A DNA stretch of 20,352 nucleotides from a virus, in the IMG/VR virus record IMGVR_UViG_3300042868_004830, positions 1-20,352 of that record, one strand, 5' to 3'. A program made the position numbers and the translations under genes. Position 1 is the first letter of the stretch. Each line of letters begins with the position of its first letter. The notes below the pieces were generated by a model. That model was not told the DNA's origin. It saw only the letters and a program-made list of their open reading frames with translations, and did not search any database. Of the stretch, positions 14,275 through 20,289 are shown in pieces.

Positions 14275-15482
14275 TGCGCCGGCTCCTGCCCCTAGTAGGA
14301 GTCGTAATCGCACTAACCGCAACAGCACAAAAAGCAACTGCGAACAACGACGGCTTGACCGTAACCGGCTACGCCATAACAGACGTCCCGCCGATCAAAA
14401 ACGCGACGACGTACCAGCAATGCGGAACAACGACCGCGGCCTTCATAAACACCGTGTACGAATACGATCCAATAGGCGATTGCGGAACCGACATGTTCAT
14501 GGCGCACTACACCGGTACCATAAACATCCCCGCGCACAACACGATCGAGTTCTGGCTCGCATCCGACGACGGCGGCACCATAAAAATTGGCACAGATGAA
14601 TGGGGCAACTGGTACGACCAGGGATGCACCGCAACGGAAAGCGGACCACTTCAAATCGCGCCAGGCCCGCAGCAGCTCGATGCCTGGTTCTACGAGAACG
14701 GCGGCGGCACGTGTTTCATGTTGGCCTGGAACATAGACGGCCAAGGCTGGGAAATAATCCAGCCGGACGCGTTCACTCGTCCAACACCCGCCACAACCAC
14801 GACGACCTCCACCACCACCACAACCACAAGCAGCACGTCGACAACGACCACCACAACCACCACGACCACCGCACCACCCGCAACGACGACGCCGGCGACC
14901 ACCTACCCCGCAACAACGACAGCCCCAACAACAACGACGATCAACGTCCCGCCTTCCACCGCTGCCAACACAACCAGCACACAGCCCCCTGCACCGCAGC
15001 AGACAACCACAACAACAACAACATCGACCACGACACTAGCGCCACCCCCTGTCACCAATAACACCATCGACGAAGCCGTTCTGGATTTGCTAACAACCGC
15101 GCAAGACATCCCACAAGCAGAAGTGCAAAAAGCGATCACCGCCATCATTGACGCCGGCGTCAACGACGCAGAAGCGCAACAACTAGCAACGACACCAGCG
15201 GTCCTGGAAGCAGCCACAACAGAACAAGCCGCCGCGATTTTCGAGGCCATCAATGAAGACAACCTCACCATTGAACAAGCGACCGCGATCGCGGAAGCAG
15301 TACAAAACGCGCCCGACAACGTACGTCAAGAATTCGAAGCGGCCATTAACATTTTTAGCGGCAAGACCGACAACTACACCGCCGTCGGTTCACGCGTACC
15401 AGTTCGCACAAGACGCATCATCATCATCACAACCGCTCTCCTGGTAGCAGTACCAGCACCACAACGAAAGACCACCACATGA
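14271..15482 (+). CDS. Secreted, membrane-anchored PA14-like surface protein
   Basis: This 403-residue protein has a signal peptide at 1-24 (Arg-Arg, LLPLVGVVIAL, cut after ATA). A beta domain at about 30-165 resembles PA14 (HYTGTINIPAHNTIEFWLAS, DDGGTIKIGTDEW, WFYENGGG). It has four cysteines (51, 71, 119, 148) that could form disulfides outside the cell. A Thr/Pro linker runs from about 172 to 260. A helical region (261-360) and a C-terminal membrane helix (IIIITTALLVAVPA after RTRR) follow, with a short basic tail. This is the plan of a host cell-surface protein, not of a virion part. It starts at ATGATG overlapping the previous stop, and the stop overlaps the next ATG. A surface-masking or superinfection role is possible but unproven. 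Confidence 0.85.
   Translation: MMRRLLPLVGVVIALTATAQKATANNDGLTVTGYAITDVPPIKNATTYQQCGTTTAAFINTVYEYDPIGDCGTDMFMAHYTGTINIPAHNTIEFWLASDDGGTIKIGTDEWGNWYDQGCTATESGPLQIAPGPQQLDAWFYENGGGTCFMLAWNIDGQGWEIIQPDAFTRPTPATTTTTSTTTTTTSSTSTTTTTTTTTTAPPATTTPATTYPATTTAPTTTTINVPPSTAANTTSTQPPAPQQTTTTTTTSTTTLAPPPVTNNTIDEAVLDLLTTAQDIPQAEVQKAITAIIDAGVNDAEAQQLATTPAVLEAATTEQAAAIFEAINEDNLTIEQATAIAEAVQNAPDNVRQEFEAAINIFSGKTDNYTAVGSRVPVRTRRIIIITTALLVAVPAPQRKTTT
14784..15050 (+). repeat. Thr-codon (ACN) low-complexity tract
   Basis: This section encodes the Thr/Pro/Ala linker of the PA14-like protein with runs of up to ten Thr codons. ACC, ACA and ACG are mixed, so the DNA is not a perfect repeat and slippage should be limited. 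It is coding sequence, not a CRISPR or satellite array. Long Thr linkers are common in exported actinobacterial proteins. Confidence 0.8.
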
Positions 15483-15634
15483 AATTCATCCAAGACAACG
15501 TCTGGACCTGGGCCGGCACCGGCATAGCCCTAGTCTCAATGTCCGGCGTCGTACAATCCCGCGCACTAGCCATCTCCGGCGCAGCGGTTCTTCTACAATT
15601 AGCACTAGCACTATTCATGAAAGAACCAGAATGA
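15479..15634 (+). CDS. Small two-helix membrane protein, holin-like
   Basis: This 51-residue frame begins MKFIQDNVWTWAGTGIALVS, with a first hydrophobic stretch to about residue 24. A second membrane segment follows (ALAISGAAVLLQLALALFM), ending KEPE. It overlaps both neighbours by four bases (ATGA). Two short helices beside a second small membrane gene and an endolysin suggest a holin or antiholin. No family is recognised, so its part in lysis is inferred from place and topology. Confidence 0.75.
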   Translation: MKFIQDNVWTWAGTGIALVSMSGVVQSRALAISGAAVLLQLALALFMKEPE

Positions 15635-15855
15635 AACCAACAACAGTAATTGCTCGCATCGTCGCCGTCTTTGGCACCAGCGCACTAAGCGCCCTAGCAG
15701 GCGGAGCCATCCTCGGAGTTGATCTAGCAAAGGCAGCAGGCATGGCCGGCTTCATGGCCGCAGCAGGCGTCCTGGAGCGCGTACTACGCGCCTATTACGA
15801 AGACGGCGTCCTTACAAAAGAAGAACTAGACAACGCCGTCGGCGGCAAAAAATGA
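15631..15855 (+). CDS. Holin candidate
   Basis: This 74-residue protein has two membrane helices (about 8-30 and 34-48) and a charged C-terminus (ERVLRAYYEDGVLTKEELDN). The pattern GGAILGVDLAKAAGMAGF followed by ER..RAY..DG.LT.EE matches small actinophage holins that sit next to the endolysin. A holin opens the membrane at a set time to release the endolysin. It is flanked by four-base overlaps with the 51-residue membrane gene and the endolysin. Confidence 0.8.
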   Translation: MKPTTVIARIVAVFGTSALSALAGGAILGVDLAKAAGMAGFMAAAGVLERVLRAYYEDGVLTKEELDNAVGGKK

Positions 15856-16373
15856 GCAACACGCAACGCCCATACACCGGCTTCGACAAAGTAGGAACAG
15901 CGACACATCCCGCTGCTAAGAAACTAAGTGACCTACTACAACGCCGATGGAAAATGGATTACATGGGCGGCCTCGTAGTACGCGTAATGCGGTCAGCACC
16001 AGCAGCGATCCAAAAACTAGATCCACACAACCCCAAGTGCGCACCGTACATGTCTGTTCACGCAACAGGCAGAGCGGTCGATATTGGCCACGCCGATCCC
16101 AAATTGCTAGACACCGTTTTCACGTACCTGGTCGCAAACGCCACCGAGCTCTGCCTCGAAGAAATTCATCAGTACAACTACAAAGCACCCAAGGCAACTA
16201 AGGCGTGGGGCCGCGGCTACCGCTGCAGCAGAGCAAACAAGAACGCCGGCGTCGTAGATTGGGATGCCAAGAACAACGGCGGCACACCAGGCGGAATGTG
16301 GATCCATTTCGAGGTGGCACCAGGCGCAGACCCCGCCGCCATAGAAAGCCACTTCAGAGCAAACAAGGCTTAA
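15852..16373 (+). CDS. Endolysin, M15-like zinc peptidase
   Basis: This 173-residue protein should cut peptide bonds in host peptidoglycan. The motif SVHATGRAVDIG (68-79) gives zinc ligands His70 and Asp77 with the H-x6-D spacing of D-Ala-D-Ala/L-Ala-D-Glu carboxypeptidases. WIHFEV (150-155) gives the third ligand, His152. The length is that of a single catalytic domain with no separate wall-binding domain and no signal peptide, so a holin is needed for export. It closes the structural/lysis operon and is followed at once by strong hairpins. Confidence 0.88.
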   Translation: MSNTQRPYTGFDKVGTATHPAAKKLSDLLQRRWKMDYMGGLVVRVMRSAPAAIQKLDPHNPKCAPYMSVHATGRAVDIGHADPKLLDTVFTYLVANATELCLEEIHQYNYKAPKATKAWGRGYRCSRANKNAGVVDWDAKNNGGTPGGMWIHFEVAPGADPAAIESHFRANKA

Positions 16374-16381
16374 TCTAGTTC

Positions 16382-16459
16382 GTCGCGGAGCACTTGAACA
16401 CGGCCCCCCGCGACAGGGTAGAGCCCCTAGCGCGGTACTTCTTCCCGCGCCAGGGGCTC
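16382..16459 (+). terminator. Double hairpin ending the late operon
   Basis: GTCGCGG at 16382-16388 pairs with CCGCGAC at 16408-16414 around a 19-base loop. A second, stronger hairpin has arms 16421-16435 and 16445-16459 (15 pairs, one A/C mismatch, GC-rich, nine-base loop). There is no long T-run after it, only CCCCATTTC. It lies between the endolysin stop and a good promoter, as expected for an operon boundary, and could act in both directions. Confidence 0.75.
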
Positions 16460-16473
16460 CCCATTTCGCATAC

Positions 16474-16502
16474 TTGACTTGTAGCCCCGATTGCCCCACA
16501 AT
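16474..16502 (+). promoter_or_regulatory. Promoter of the right-hand operon
   Basis: TTGACT (16474-16479) matches five of six bases of the -35 consensus. CACAAT (16497-16502) matches four of six of the -10, including the A at position two and the final T, at the ideal 17-base distance. It lies just after the terminator hairpins and about 45 bases before the first ATG of the second operon. This is the best sigma-70-like promoter seen in the window. Confidence 0.65.
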
Positions 16503-16546
16503 GAGAACACCGGAGTTCAAGCCGGCCACAACGAAAGAAGAAGCAC

Positions 16547-16702
16547 ATGTTCCACGTAGTAAGCACACACGACAACTTGATCGTGCGCACCTACCAAGAC
16601 CCAACAAACGCCAGAGAGATGGCCGAAGTCCTAAATGCCCTCGCGGGAAGCGATACCGCATTCATAACCATCGGTTACAAGAAAGAAGAAGAAGCACAAT
16701 GA
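16547..16702 (+). CDS. Small protein, first gene of right operon
   Basis: This 51-residue frame reads MFHVVSTHDNLIVRTYQDPT, then NAREMAEVLNALAGSDTAFI and TIGYKKEEEAQ. It is the first ATG after the promoter with a good purine-rich ribosome site (GAAAGAAG). Its stop overlaps the next ATG as ATGA. Predicted fold is a small beta-alpha-beta unit. No function is recognised. Confidence 0.72.
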   Translation: MFHVVSTHDNLIVRTYQDPTNAREMAEVLNALAGSDTAFITIGYKKEEEAQ

Positions 16703-16998
16703 CACTCAACGAACTAATCCAACGCCTAGAAGAACTACGCGACGACTTCGAGATGGACGGCAACACGCCGATCACCGGAGCATTCCAACAGAACTACCCG
16801 CTCCTAGGAGACATAGAAGCAGTAACAACCATCATCGAACCAGACAACACCGCAACGATCTACCTCGCCCTCGGCGGCGCAGAAAGTTACGGCACCGGCC
16901 ACGAATGGCGCGACGATGTAATGGACCTAAGCGCCTACGGCAACATTGACAACGACGACGACTGCTGCTGCAGCGCCTGCGAAAGAGCACACGCATGA
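16699..16998 (+). CDS. Acidic small protein with Cys-rich C-terminus
   Basis: This 99-residue protein starts MTLNELIQRLEELRDDFEMD and continues GNTPITGAFQQNYPLLGDIE. The frame stays open back to 16474, but the upstream part would run over the promoter and the 51-residue gene, so 16699 (ATGA overlap) is the better start. The N-terminal LNELI..LEEL and NTP segment recalls small phage proteins whose function is not known. The C-terminus DNDDDCCCSACERAHA is unusual: an acidic patch followed by four clustered cysteines and a His that could bind metal. Confidence 0.78.
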   Translation: MTLNELIQRLEELRDDFEMDGNTPITGAFQQNYPLLGDIEAVTTIIEPDNTATIYLALGGAESYGTGHEWRDDVMDLSAYGNIDNDDDCCCSACERAHA

Positions 16999-17219
16999 GC
17001 AAGCGACGCACCCGCGAAGAAATAGAACACCGCGATCGCATCCTGGCCGCAGCAGATCAACTGGTCAAAGCGGAACTAGGAAACGACTGGACATGGACCC
17101 ACAGCAAACGCAAAAGCGAACTGCTCAAATTCATCGACACAACACCGATCACCACAATTAGCGACCCATACCAGGAATACATCCTGACCGGCAACAGCGA
17201 GGACATAGTCACACCGTGA
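16995..17219 (+). CDS. Small charged protein
   Basis: This 74-residue protein has a helical N-terminus rich in Arg and Glu (SKRRTREEIEHRDRILAAAD). It continues ELGNDWTWTHSKRKSELLKF and ends near DPYQEYILTGNSEDIV. The ATG overlaps the previous stop and the stop overlaps the next GTG. No domain is recognised. The net basic start could contact nucleic acid, but that is only a guess. Confidence 0.72.
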   Translation: MSKRRTREEIEHRDRILAAADQLVKAELGNDWTWTHSKRKSELLKFIDTTPITTISDPYQEYILTGNSEDIVTP

Positions 17220-17830
17220 GCAACTACGAAGACAAAATGAAGGACTACGTCGATGTAGCAGAACGCCTGCGCATCTTCAGAGAACGCCACCCAGAAGGCA
17301 GCCTTCAACCACTACACCTAGATGAGCCCTACAAGATTGTCACGCTAAAAGACGCGACATACATCGTGTACGTAGCAGCGGCCTACCGCACCCCAGACGA
17401 CACCAGGCCTGGCATTGGCTCCGCTTGGGAACAGCACCCAGGGAAAACGCCCTACACCGCCGGCTCGGAATTGATGAACGCGGAAACAGCCGCCTGGGGG
17501 CGAGCGATCCTGGCAGCACTAGCAGCCGACTCAAAACGAGTCGCATCGCTAGACGAAGTGCGAGCTCGTAGAGAAACAAAAGAGCACCCCTCGCAACAAC
17601 CGCAGGAACCAGCACCAACAGAACCGCGCCGGTACAGCACCTACGCACAGACCGGTGAGATAAACGACCCGCCAGCAACAGACGCACAAGAACGCGCCAT
17701 GTTTGCGATCAGCAAAAAACTAGACCGCCTACCGCCGGCCAAAGGCTCCCTCACAAAGAAGCAAGCCGGTGCCAAGATTGAAGAACTTCAAGCAGCACTA
17801 GACGACCTAAACAACGGAGCAGAGCAATGA
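17216..17830 (+). CDS. Probable ssDNA-annealing protein (Erf/Sak-like)
   Basis: This 204-residue protein starts with GTG in a GTGA overlap. Residues 9-30 (KDYVDVAERLRIFRERHPEG), a strand segment ATYIVYVAAAY (47-57) and GKTPYTAGSELMNAETAAWG (76-95) form a pattern known from actinophage proteins near recombination genes. The NAET..WGRAI helix is like that of Erf/Rad52-type annealing proteins. A Pro-rich linker (about 122-155) joins a C-terminal unit (AQERAMFAISKKLDRLPPAK to LTKKQAGAKIEEL) of the type often fused to such proteins. It would bind single strands and aid recombination-dependent replication. It is the only candidate DNA-metabolism protein of its kind here. The family call is moderate. 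Confidence 0.6.
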   Translation: MSNYEDKMKDYVDVAERLRIFRERHPEGSLQPLHLDEPYKIVTLKDATYIVYVAAAYRTPDDTRPGIGSAWEQHPGKTPYTAGSELMNAETAAWGRAILAALAADSKRVASLDEVRARRETKEHPSQQPQEPAPTEPRRYSTYAQTGEINDPPATDAQERAMFAISKKLDRLPPAKGSLTKKQAGAKIEELQAALDDLNNGAEQ

Positions 17831-18009
17831 GCGACGGAGCAATCCTCCTATTTACGACGATTGGCTTCTTTTGGGGCTGGGCCTTTGGCATAGCGCTTCA
17901 ACGCGGGATCCAAAACGACCGCGAGCGCCTACGCCGCGAACGTATGCGCAACGAATACAGACGCCACGTTCAGATCCAAATGAAAGAACACGACTGGCAG
18001 CAAAACTAA
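17827..18009 (+). CDS. Small single-helix membrane protein
   Basis: This 60-residue protein has one N-terminal membrane helix (AILLFTTIGFFWGWAFGIAL, residues 5-24) and then a strongly basic helical cytoplasmic tail (RERLRRERMRNEYRRH). The positive-inside rule would place the N-terminus outside. It is joined to its neighbours by ATGA and TAATG overlaps. Function is unknown; a membrane-tethered protein with a nucleic-acid-like basic tail is notable in a replication region. Confidence 0.72.
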   Translation: MSDGAILLFTTIGFFWGWAFGIALQRGIQNDRERLRRERMRNEYRRHVQIQMKEHDWQQN

Positions 18010-18194
18010 TGGGATGGGCAGAAGAAGAAATGAAGCACTACCCCGCCATCTACGAAGTGCGGTGCGCCATTTGTAAAGAGCCAAACACGATCATCGTGGA
18101 AGCGGAAAACGGCCTATTCGGGCCAGACGTACAACCAGCCACCGTCCTAGAAGGATGCGCCCATTTCTGGGAGCGAGACAGGAGCCCACAATGA
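18009..18194 (+). CDS. Small CxxC...CxH protein
   Basis: This 61-residue protein begins MGWAEEEMKHYPAIYEVRCA. It contains a CAIC knuckle and, further on, GCAHFW, giving a C-x2-C...C-x-H set that could hold one zinc ion. The start shares one base with the previous stop (TAATG). The frame is open upstream, but that region is covered by the membrane gene. No function is known. Confidence 0.72.
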   Translation: MGWAEEEMKHYPAIYEVRCAICKEPNTIIVEAENGLFGPDVQPATVLEGCAHFWERDRSPQ

Positions 18195-18385
18195 ACTCAG
18201 CGCTACACAACCCAGAGCCACACGGCCACACATGGCACTATCCAGAATGCGAAATCCACAATCACACGGACCCGCACGATTTCTGCGTGAAGCGCATGGT
18301 GGAGCAGATAGAACGCCTTCAACAGGAGCACCGCATCCAGGCGATCCAACTACGGAAAGCCAGGTCCCGCTATGACGGAAATTAG
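18191..18385 (+). CDS. Small His-rich protein with coiled tail
   Basis: This 64-residue protein has an N-terminal half rich in His and with two Cys (HGHTWHYPECEIHNHTDPHD, then FC), a plausible metal site. A helical basic half follows (KRMVEQIERLQQEHRIQAIQ). The ATG at 18191 overlaps the previous stop by four bases; a longer in-frame version from 18155 would overlap more and is less likely. The 3' end overlaps the next gene by 14 bases. No function is recognised. Confidence 0.72.
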   Translation: MNSALHNPEPHGHTWHYPECEIHNHTDPHDFCVKRMVEQIERLQQEHRIQAIQLRKARSRYDGN

Positions 18386-18914
18386 AAGCACCGATTACTT
18401 TGCGATAGTTCCGGAGTACGTCCTATACGCACCCATTTCGAGCAACGCGGTCCGGCTCTACGCGATCCTGAACCGCTTCGCAAACAGCCAAGGCCGCGCC
18501 TGGCCTTCACGCAAAACCCTCGCAGACTTAATGCAATGCTCAACCGCCACGATTGACAGAGCAAAAGACGAACTAGTCGAGATAGACGCGCTGACAGTAG
18601 AGCACCGCACAGGGCCAGCAGGCGATCCATCATCGAACCTATACACGCTCAAAACATCATCACCAGTGACGAAGGGTAGCCCCAAGAATGAGCAGAGGGG
18701 TACCCTCACAGTTGACGCACTAAACAAAGCCAGTATGAAACAAAGCCAAACAAGCCAGTCATCAAAAGCAAAAACATGCAACACGTGCATCGGCCGCTAC
18801 CGCGTCGGCTACGAAGACGAAACCGAAGAAGGCCTCTCGCACGTAGTCGACGAAGAAACACGCGAATTCATCATCTGCCCCAAGTGCCACGGAACAGGAA
18901 AACAACCAGGATGA
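18372..18914 (+). CDS. Winged-helix DNA-binding protein with zinc ribbon
   Basis: This 180-residue protein has an N-terminal helix-turn-helix domain: SSNAVRLYAILNRFANSQGR (23-42), then WPSRKTLADLMQCSTATIDR (44-63), with the recognition helix in STATIDRAKDELVEI and a wing around SSNLYTLK. This is the layout of phage HTH proteins related to replication initiators. A low-complexity linker leads to a C-terminal CNTC (136-139) and CPKCHGTG (169-176) pair, a zinc ribbon like DnaJ repeats. It could start or regulate phage DNA replication, or regulate transcription. It is the best candidate for origin recognition here. Confidence 0.78.
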   Translation: MTEIRSTDYFAIVPEYVLYAPISSNAVRLYAILNRFANSQGRAWPSRKTLADLMQCSTATIDRAKDELVEIDALTVEHRTGPAGDPSSNLYTLKTSSPVTKGSPKNEQRGTLTVDALNKASMKQSQTSQSSKAKTCNTCIGRYRVGYEDETEEGLSHVVDEETREFIICPKCHGTGKQPG

Positions 18915-19084
18915 GAATTGACCGCAACGAAGTCAAAGACGACCTCAAAGCGCTCATCAACGACGCCGGCAACAACAAAGAAAAACAAACGCTCCGATCG
19001 GCGCTCAGCCTCATACGCCAGATGGAAGGCGACCTGCGCCGACAAGGTTTCATCGAATACACAGACAAGGAAGAAGACCAATGA
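18911..19084 (+). CDS. Small charged helical protein
   Basis: This 57-residue protein begins MRIDRNEVKDDLKALINDAG and ends in an acidic EYTDKEEDQ tail. The middle (KQTLRSALSLIRQMEGDLRR) is an amphipathic helix. Start and stop both sit in ATGA overlaps; a longer version from 18776 would overlap the zinc-ribbon part of the previous gene and is rejected. It resembles no family I can name. Confidence 0.7.
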   Translation: MRIDRNEVKDDLKALINDAGNNKEKQTLRSALSLIRQMEGDLRRQGFIEYTDKEEDQ

Positions 19085-19311
19085 CAGACCACACAGACCA
19101 AAATGAGCGCTACCGCTTGGAAGGAGAACTAGACCGCACGATCCGAGAATGCGACGCCCTGCGCGACATTCAAAGAGCCGCGCAATTCCTAGTTGACGCC
19201 ATCCACCTGCGCAGCGTAGGAGCAGACGCAGAGAACCTATTCATGGACGGATACGCAAACTTAAAAGCAGCGCTCCGCTCCTACTACGAACCGAATGGAA
19301 CAGGCCGATGA
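19081..19311 (+). CDS. Small helical protein
   Basis: This 76-residue protein is mostly helical: RYRLEGELDRTIRECDALRD, IQRAAQFLVDAIHLRS, then a second helix to LKAALRSYY. It starts and stops in ATGA overlaps with its neighbours. It has no recognised motif; the arrangement would suit a small adaptor or dimeric protein. Confidence 0.7.
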   Translation: MTDHTDQNERYRLEGELDRTIRECDALRDIQRAAQFLVDAIHLRSVGADAENLFMDGYANLKAALRSYYEPNGTGR

Positions 19312-19661
19312 ACCAACAGCCCTCACTATTTGACGCCCTGCCCATCGACACCACGATCAACCCGATTAGGCTGGCAAGAACCACAGACCCAGACACCTCA
19401 CACAAGGCCGCAGAGAACGCATCGCGCCGCGGCCCCTCACAAAGGAAACGCATATGGGAAGCACTCCAGCGTCTAGGCGACGCTACCGATTACGAACTAT
19501 CCATCGAAGCGGGCATCCTGCGCAGCAGCGCAGCGAAACGACGCCAAGAACTACAAGACCTGGGACACGTAATGCCGACAAAGGACCGCAGGAAAACAGA
19601 CACAGGATCGCTCGCAGTAGTTTGGCGCTGTTCATATGCCTCGCCATACCAGGGCTCCTAA
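19308..19661 (+). CDS. Winged-helix protein with TSH motif and clamp-like peptide
   Basis: This 117-residue protein contains LARTTDPDTSHKAAE (22-36), a signature repeatedly found in actinophage DNA-binding proteins. A winged helix follows: SQRKRIWEALQRLGDATDYE (44-63), AGILRSSAAKRRQELQDLGH (68-87), and a wing to LAVVWR. The very N-terminus reads MNQQPSLFDA; QPSLF at residues 4-8 fits the pentapeptide by which replication proteins bind the DnaN sliding clamp. It may join phage DNA to the host replisome or regulate a promoter. Another reading frame overlaps its second half. Confidence 0.75.
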   Translation: MNQQPSLFDALPIDTTINPIRLARTTDPDTSHKAAENASRRGPSQRKRIWEALQRLGDATDYELSIEAGILRSSAAKRRQELQDLGHVMPTKDRRKTDTGSLAVVWRCSYASPYQGS

Positions 19662-20044
19662 TGGCAACGCCAGTACAAGCAGGCAGCATCTACCACCGCA
19701 ACTATCACGGCGTACTTCCAGACGCCTACTATGACGGCCTCGCCCAATGTGAAACAGGCGGCAACTGGAACCACAGCACCAAGTCCTACACCGGCGGACT
19801 AGGCATCTACCGCGGCACGTTCAAACGCTGGAGCAACCACACAAGCGCAAAAGGAATGACACCACGACAACAAGTCAAAGTCGCAGACGCGATCGCGTTC
19901 AAAGGCCACACAGAGCAAGACGGCACACACGTATGGAGAGTAGGTCCTTGGGGCTGGGGCTGCCTACGCAACAGCCCACGACTTCAGCAGTTCATCTGCC
20001 GATCGGCGCACCCACTAGTCCGCAAGTGGAAACGCAACTGCTAA
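19454..20044 (+). CDS. Rpf/transglycosylase-like wall hydrolase with signal peptide
   Basis: From ATG 19454 (AAAGGA upstream) the protein has 196 residues. A basic N-terminus leads to a signal-like segment (RIARSSLALFICLAIPGLL at 51-69, then ATPVQA with a cut after residue 76). A domain follows with AYYDGLAQCETGGNWN (91-106), in which Glu100 takes the place of the catalytic Glu of resuscitation-promoting-factor lysozyme-like domains. TGGLGIYRGTFKRW and VGPWGWGCLR complete it. It would cleave peptidoglycan glycan strands. The start is uncertain: 19661 (TAATG after the previous stop) gives a 127-residue form without a hydrophobic signal, and TTG at 19622 is a third choice. The longer form overlaps the HTH gene by 208 bases. 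Confidence 0.78.
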   Translation: MGSTPASRRRYRLRTIHRSGHPAQQRSETTPRTTRPGTRNADKGPQENRHRIARSSLALFICLAIPGLLMATPVQAGSIYHRNYHGVLPDAYYDGLAQCETGGNWNHSTKSYTGGLGIYRGTFKRWSNHTSAKGMTPRQQVKVADAIAFKGHTEQDGTHVWRVGPWGWGCLRNSPRLQQFICRSAHPLVRKWKRNC

Positions 20045-20289
20045 TGGCAAGGAAGCCACAATACTCAGGACCATGGCGGCGCATACGCCTCGAAGTACTA
20101 CAACGCGACAACAACCAATGCCAGATCAAAGGCGATGGCTGCACAGGAACAGCACAACAGGTGGACCACATCCTGCCGGTTTCGATGGGCGGCGACTGGT
20201 TCGATAAGGAGAACCTACGCGCAGCCTGCGCTCGCTGTAACAACAACCGCAACATCAAACACCGCATCACTTCAAGCCGCGCCTGGTGA
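20044..20289 (+). CDS. HNH endonuclease
   Basis: This 81-residue protein is a minimal HNH nuclease. After PWRRIRLEVLQRDNNQC come two metal-binding Cys pairs (26 and 33; 62 and 65). The catalytic core is VDHILPVSMGG (40-50) with the DH motif, then NLRAACARCNNNRN (57-70). Such enzymes next to terminase genes take part in DNA packaging by helping cut at cohesive ends. It starts in a TAATG overlap with the previous gene and is the last gene in the window. If the genome is circularised it lies just before the methyltransferase and terminase genes. Confidence 0.9.
   Translation: MARKPQYSGPWRRIRLEVLQRDNNQCQIKGDGCTGTAQQVDHILPVSMGGDWFDKENLRAACARCNNNRNIKHRITSSRAW

Noticed and set aside
14784-15050. 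The ACN-rich tract as a CRISPR or tandem repeat array.
   Set aside because: It is in-frame coding for a Thr/Pro linker, with no spacer-repeat order.
16374-16473. A tRNA gene in the structured gap after the endolysin.
   Set aside because: The stems are simple hairpins with no cloverleaf, anticodon arm or T-loop GTTCRA sequence at the right place.
16107-16661. Minus-strand frame of 184 codons across the endolysin end and the terminator.
   Set aside because: It reads through strong hairpins and has Arg/Cys/Gly-rich shadow composition with no ribosome site or known pattern.
16474-16698. N-terminal extension of the 99-residue protein from ATG 16474.
   Set aside because: It would begin within the promoter and overlaps the coupled 51-residue gene; the composition is Arg/Pro-rich like a shadow frame.
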